In this document: piece after piece, positions 5,476 to 8,538 of the stretch
Layout: the number at the start of each line of letters is the position of its first letter
Numbering within the stretch: position 1 is the first letter of the stretch
Assembly (NCBI GenBank): GCA_022562655.1
Contig: JADFOU010000074.1
Coordinates: forward strand, 1-8,538
Direction: 5' to 3'
Length of the DNA: 8,538 nt
From: a candidate division TA06 bacterium
GTDB taxonomy: Bacteria; Hydrothermota; DG-26; E44-bin18; JADFOU01
The notes under the pieces: model-generated
Database searches by the model: none
What the model was told of the DNA's origin: nothing
What the model saw: only the letters and a program-made list of their open reading frames with translations
Made by a program: the position numbers and the translations under genes

Positions 5476-5482
5476 GAGGAGG
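5476..5482 (+). promoter_or_regulatory. Shine-Dalgarno sequence GAGGAGG
   Basis: GAGGAGG lies 7 nt ahead of the ATG at 5490, near-ideal complementarity and spacing for the 16S rRNA tail. It fixes the start of the kinase-HAD gene. It contrasts with the minus-strand genes, most of which lack a clear Shine-Dalgarno sequence. Confidence 0.85.
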
Positions 5483-5489
5483 TTTTTCT

Positions 5490-8207
5490 ATGCCGTTAGA
5501 AGACAAGGAAAAAAATCTCGACTATGCTGATGAGAAAACGGCTCTAAAAACAATCGATAGGATCTTTGGCGAACTCGTAAGCGATTTCAATCTCGACAAA
5601 GATGCTGTGGATCGAGCAGATGTGGCTCGCTTCGTCATAGCCGTACATGAGAAGATCGTGGAAGTGAATCTCGGCATCGAAACATATCTTCCCCCAGACC
5701 AGCAGAGTTTGCCGACATACGATCTGGGCGCTAAGGTTGAGGAGATGTTTCTCCACAAAGCTCTCGAAAAAACAGAACTCTTTAATCTTGGAGTCATCGA
5801 GAAGAAGGTGAGAACACAGACTGGCTCGATTGATGGCTTGACGGCCTACTTCGACGAGCCGCTGAGCAAAGGGTCCTCTGGGATATTATATAGAGCCCAA
5901 GATCCGAACGGCCAGAGCGTCGTGATTAAAGTATTAGGGATGACAACAGACGACGTGGGTCCATCCACACTGAAAGGCCGACTGTGGCGTGAAGTCGTCG
6001 CTGCATCCACGGCAGCCCTCCTACAGGACCCGCACTTCATCAAAGCGAGAGGGAAAGTATTTTATTTTGATCCTGAAGTGGGATTCTATTTGGTTTTGGA
6101 TGATTTTCGTGGACTTCCTTTGGAGAACCTGCTCAAACAATATCGTGAAAACCCACCCACAAATCGTGGACAGTTCATTCGTGCCCTCATCTTGGCACGA
6201 CAGATTGGTGAAGCACTCCAGTACCTACACGCCCTTGGATTCTATCGTCTCCATTTCAACCCCGAGAACATCCTCCTGGATGCCAAGGGAAGAATCACAC
6301 TCACGGGTTTCGGTTCCGTCAAGCGCTCGACGGGTACAGCATATACGCAGGCAGGCATACTGAGTGTGCCAGCCTATACATCGCCAGAGGAATTGCGATG
6401 GGGTGCAAAACATGCAGGTCCCAAGAGTGATCTTTGGATTTTAGGAGTCTTACTCTACGAGCTGGTGGCGGGTGACTCTCCATTCCTGCCAGGACAGAGT
6501 GTGATGGCTATGCTCCGCATGAGTGTGGAGGATGTCACTGTTCCCATATTAAGAAAGGTCGCTGAACCGCTGAGCCAGGTCAATCCCGCCATTCAAGATG
6601 CGTTAACACCTGAAGAAGTAAAGGCGCTGGAGGCAATACTCAAGAATCTCCTCAACGACGTTCCGGAAAGCAGACATACGGCAGAGGACTTCCTGAAAGC
6701 TATGGGGAAGGCTTTCCCAGAAGTCAAGGGTTTTAAGAGCGGAGAAGTCGAATTATCGGATGAGATGAAGTGGAGAGCCTTGGATGCTGTTTGGGAGACA
6801 CTCAGACAGCGCTACGTCACTTCGCCTTCGATTCAAGTGGTGAGAGCCGATGGGGTCAAGGTGATTGACACAGCGCAAGGATGGTCTGTGCATTGGGGCG
6901 TCTCGTTTTCCGAACCGAAGGTCAACATTTCTGTAAGCGTTGTAGGGAATGTAGGTGAAACCACCCCTGTCAAGTTAGACGCCTTTTATGAGTGGATGGT
7001 TTTATGTTTAGAGGGAGCAATCGCTTGGATCCAAAGCGGTAAAGCGGAGTCCCTCCATTTACCACAGGTACCCTCGTTTGAAACCGCAGCTGCCAAAAAA
7101 GAGGACGTCCCCATAATCAGTAGAGTCCTGAGCTCTCTGCAAAAAGAAGTGAGCATTGGTGAAGAGCCGGAGCTTAAGAAGAAGGCGGAAGAGAAACCGT
7201 CTGCTCCCCCCCCACCTTTAGCGCTTGGCCCAATCCTTGAGGCCTTTGAGGAGGTGCGCGATACGCTCTTGACAGATTTCCGTTTTAAGGAGACGGAAGG
7301 AGCACTGTCCGTCATACTGAACACTATTTTTGGGGGCTATCTGAAGACGGCTGAGGTCCGCGGGAAAAGTCAGGAAGAATTTCTCAGAGAACAGCTAAAG
7401 CGGTTAGTCCAGTTTGTCATCAATCCCGAGCACAATGTTGCGCCTGTGATCGAGCAAAACCTTGTCCCTGCGTTGCAAGAAGCCCTGGAAAAGAAACTTG
7501 GTCTTGAGCGTTATGCGCTTAACCCCTATCAGGGGTTGTTCTTCGATGCGCACGGCGTGCTGTTCCATAAGAATAGGCGTCAGACAGGTGAGGCGTTTGC
7601 CAAAATACTCCAGCGAAGCGCTGAGGATCCCTTAGCACTCTATAGGGAGATCGTACAACACGAAGATTACCAGCAAGCCGAGCGCGGTGAACTCCCGATG
7701 GATGAGGTCTGGAAACGTGTACTACAACGTTATAAGCAGCCGCAAACCCCAGAACGAATCGAGCAGCTTCACAGTACCTACCTCGAAAGCCATAAACTGG
7801 AACCTCCGACCCTCGAGCTGGCCCAATATTTAAAAGAGCGCGGCTACCAGATCTGGCTCCTCTTGGAGGAATCCCAGAAGTTCGCGGAAAATCTGCAACA
7901 GCTTCTCGTGAATGCTGGCTATGGGGAACTCTGTGATGGAAAAATCTATTCCCATGAGATCGGCGTGCGGAAATCCGAAGGCACGGGTAGCTTCAAGGAT
8001 CTTATCGAGCAGCACGGTCTTGTTCCCGAACAACTCCTCTTCATCGGTGAGAGAGCGGAAAGCTTGATAAGTGCCGCAGATGTGGGGCTCACGCCTGTCC
8101 TATTCAACGTCAACGAAAGTCAGCTCTTAGCCGATCACCCAATCATCCAACAGCTCATTGAAAGCGGGGAGTCTCCGACCGTGAATTCAAAGACGGATGA
8201 ACTCTGA
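5490..8207 (+). CDS. Predicted pseudokinase fused to a degenerate HAD-like domain
   Basis: This 905-residue protein has no signal peptide or membrane segment and should be cytosolic. Residues 1-112 match nothing I recognise. Residues 113-410 form a Hanks-type kinase fold: glycine-rich loop KGSSG (127-131), ATP lysine K147 in VVIK, helix-C glutamate E168, N260 in NPENILLD, SPE (298-300), and SDLWILGVLLYEL (313-325). However, the catalytic-loop aspartate is H255 (RLHFNPEN in place of HRDLKPEN) and the DFG aspartate is G273 (GFG), so phosphotransfer is unlikely. Residues 425-520 are an unknown domain, 555-580 a Lys/Glu/Pro linker, and 580-675 helical. Residues 680-880 resemble a HAD hydrolase with helical cap: FFDAHGVLF keeps D686 but has H688 at +2, K828 is kept, and the motif IV acids read GERAE (853-857). 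ATP or ligand sensing coupled to a HAD output, or a scaffold, is inference. It appears monocistronic. Confidence 0.85.
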   Translation: MPLEDKEKNLDYADEKTALKTIDRIFGELVSDFNLDKDAVDRADVARFVIAVHEKIVEVNLGIETYLPPDQQSLPTYDLGAKVEEMFLHKALEKTELFNLGVIEKKVRTQTGSIDGLTAYFDEPLSKGSSGILYRAQDPNGQSVVIKVLGMTTDDVGPSTLKGRLWREVVAASTAALLQDPHFIKARGKVFYFDPEVGFYLVLDDFRGLPLENLLKQYRENPPTNRGQFIRALILARQIGEALQYLHALGFYRLHFNPENILLDAKGRITLTGFGSVKRSTGTAYTQAGILSVPAYTSPEELRWGAKHAGPKSDLWILGVLLYELVAGDSPFLPGQSVMAMLRMSVEDVTVPILRKVAEPLSQVNPAIQDALTPEEVKALEAILKNLLNDVPESRHTAEDFLKAMGKAFPEVKGFKSGEVELSDEMKWRALDAVWETLRQRYVTSPSIQVVRADGVKVIDTAQGWSVHWGVSFSEPKVNISVSVVGNVGETTPVKLDAFYEWMVLCLEGAIAWIQSGKAESLHLPQVPSFETAAAKKEDVPIISRVLSSLQKEVSIGEEPELKKKAEEKPSAPPPPLALGPILEAFEEVRDTLLTDFRFKETEGALSVILNTIFGGYLKTAEVRGKSQEEFLREQLKRLVQFVINPEHNVAPVIEQNLVPALQEALEKKLGLERYALNPYQGLFFDAHGVLFHKNRRQTGEAFAKILQRSAEDPLALYREIVQHEDYQQAERGELPMDEVWKRVLQRYKQPQTPERIEQLHSTYLESHKLEPPTLELAQYLKERGYQIWLLLEESQKFAENLQQLLVNAGYGELCDGKIYSHEIGVRKSEGTGSFKDLIEQHGLVPEQLLFIGERAESLISAADVGLTPVLFNVNESQLLADHPIIQQLIESGESPTVNSKTDEL

Positions 8208-8377
8208 AGAGGTAGGAATGGTGCCCCCTCCTTCGCCTTGGCGGCTTCGGAGGACAGGCTTCTAATGAGCTACGAATACTCGAAGGATCTACGACCCCCG
8301 GCTTCGCGAGGGATTTTCGACTTGACTAGTGACTTTCTAAGACTTCTCTTTTATCAATTATCTGGAGGTCTTTTCAT
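8208..8377. other. Convergent intergenic region with GC-rich imperfect hairpin
   Basis: The 170-bp gap lies between two genes that converge. CCTCC (8227-8231) and GGAGG (8249-8253) enclose a CGCC/GGCG core, giving an imperfect hairpin just after the kinase-HAD stop codon, but no U-run follows. A second C-rich/G-rich pair (about 8295-8313) is followed only by ATTTTCG. Either could stop or stabilise transcripts. A classical intrinsic terminator is not visible. The wording (TTCGCCTTGGCGGCTTCGG) resembles dispersed repeat sequence. Confidence 0.5.
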
Positions 8378-8536
8378 CTACCGCAAAAGGATCAATTTCC
8401 TTGTGGCGATGAAGTTGCCAGCCTGCCCGAATTGGGCTTTAAGGCGATAGAAGTAAATACCACTTGCATGACCCATTCCTTCCCACTGGACTTGATGGAT
8501 TCCTGGCTCTTGTAGTTCATCCACTAAAGTCTCCAC
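8378..8536 (-). CDS. C-terminal end of a secreted protein with a FlgD-like/type IX-style sorting domain (partial)
   Basis: Only the last 52 codons lie in the window. The gene enters from the right edge and ends at the TAG at 8378-8380. The residues show the FlgD-Ig-like/C-terminal sorting pattern in order: VETLVDE, then PGIHQVQWEG, a glycine-rich turn, SGIYFYRLKA, and a terminal TRKLILLR just before the stop. In families with type IX secretion or related systems this domain is found at the extreme C terminus of exported enzymes, adhesins and large surface proteins. The part upstream is outside the window, so the identity and activity of the protein cannot be told. It converges with the kinase-HAD gene. 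The short frame was identified by direct translation and its fit to the motif is good. Confidence 0.8.
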   Translation of the reverse strand: METLVDELQEPGIHQVQWEGMGHASGIYFYRLKAQFGQAGNFIATRKLILLR

Positions 8537-8538
8537 CA

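Larger units (their letters stand above)
5181..5489. other. Divergent intergenic region with promoters for both strands
   Basis: This 309-bp gap separates the minus-strand prepilin operon from the plus-strand kinase-like gene. It holds an inverted-repeat element (5201-5264), a minus-strand promoter (5290-5318), a purine-rich stretch (5359-5390) with no evident function, three TTCGG words (5396-5413) just upstream of the plus-strand -35 box, and the plus-strand promoter (5426-5454) and Shine-Dalgarno sequence. I see no RNA gene or convincing small ORF in it. Confidence 0.8.

Overview
The window comes from a bacterium with an outer membrane. The signs are type IV pilus-like prepilins, FtsE/FtsX, and, at the right edge, the C-terminal end of a secreted protein with a FlgD-like/type IX-style sorting domain. 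The DNA is of middling GC. It carries many dispersed palindromic repeats and short AT-rich phrases between genes, a style common in large repeat-rich genomes of Desulfobacterota, Poribacteria, Latescibacteria and similar candidate phyla. I cannot place it more precisely from sequence alone.

Minus strand, right to left. A near-consensus promoter (-35 TTGACT, 17 bp, -10 TATAAT, 5290-5318) faces three prepilin genes: a PilX-like protein (start 5162), a GspI/PilV-like minor pilin (start 4683, ATGA overlap) and a PilW-like minor pilin with an EF-hand-type loop (start 4243). A second strong promoter (TTGACA, 17 bp, TATAGT, 3508-3536) precedes ftsE and ftsX. These are followed by mnmA (tRNA U34 2-thiolase) and a small Nudix-fold protein whose catalytic box is degenerate and whose gene overlaps the end of mnmA by 17 bp. 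FtsEX acts in divisome-linked control of wall hydrolysis. The prepilins form or prime a pilus. MnmA modifies tRNA. No single pathway joins all seven genes.

Plus strand. Behind a perfect sigma-70-type promoter (TTGACA, 17 bp, TATAAT) and a strong Shine-Dalgarno sequence sits one large gene (5490-8207). It encodes a 905-residue soluble protein: an uncharacterised N-terminal segment, a Hanks-type kinase fold lacking both catalytic aspartates, an unknown middle domain, a proline/lysine linker, a helical segment, and a C-terminal HAD-like domain with most signature residues changed. It is the most unusual item here: a predicted pseudokinase fused to a degenerate HAD domain, apparently transcribed alone. 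It converges on the sorting-domain gene at the right edge.

Repeats. An inverted-repeat family with ends TCCGCCT...AGGCGGA lies in the ftsE-ftsX gap and in the leader of the prepilin operon, and a diverged relative appears inside mnmA. mnmA also carries two other palindromic elements, all kept in frame in its C-terminal domain. AT-rich micro-repeats sit at several minus-strand gene junctions and beyond the Nudix gene.
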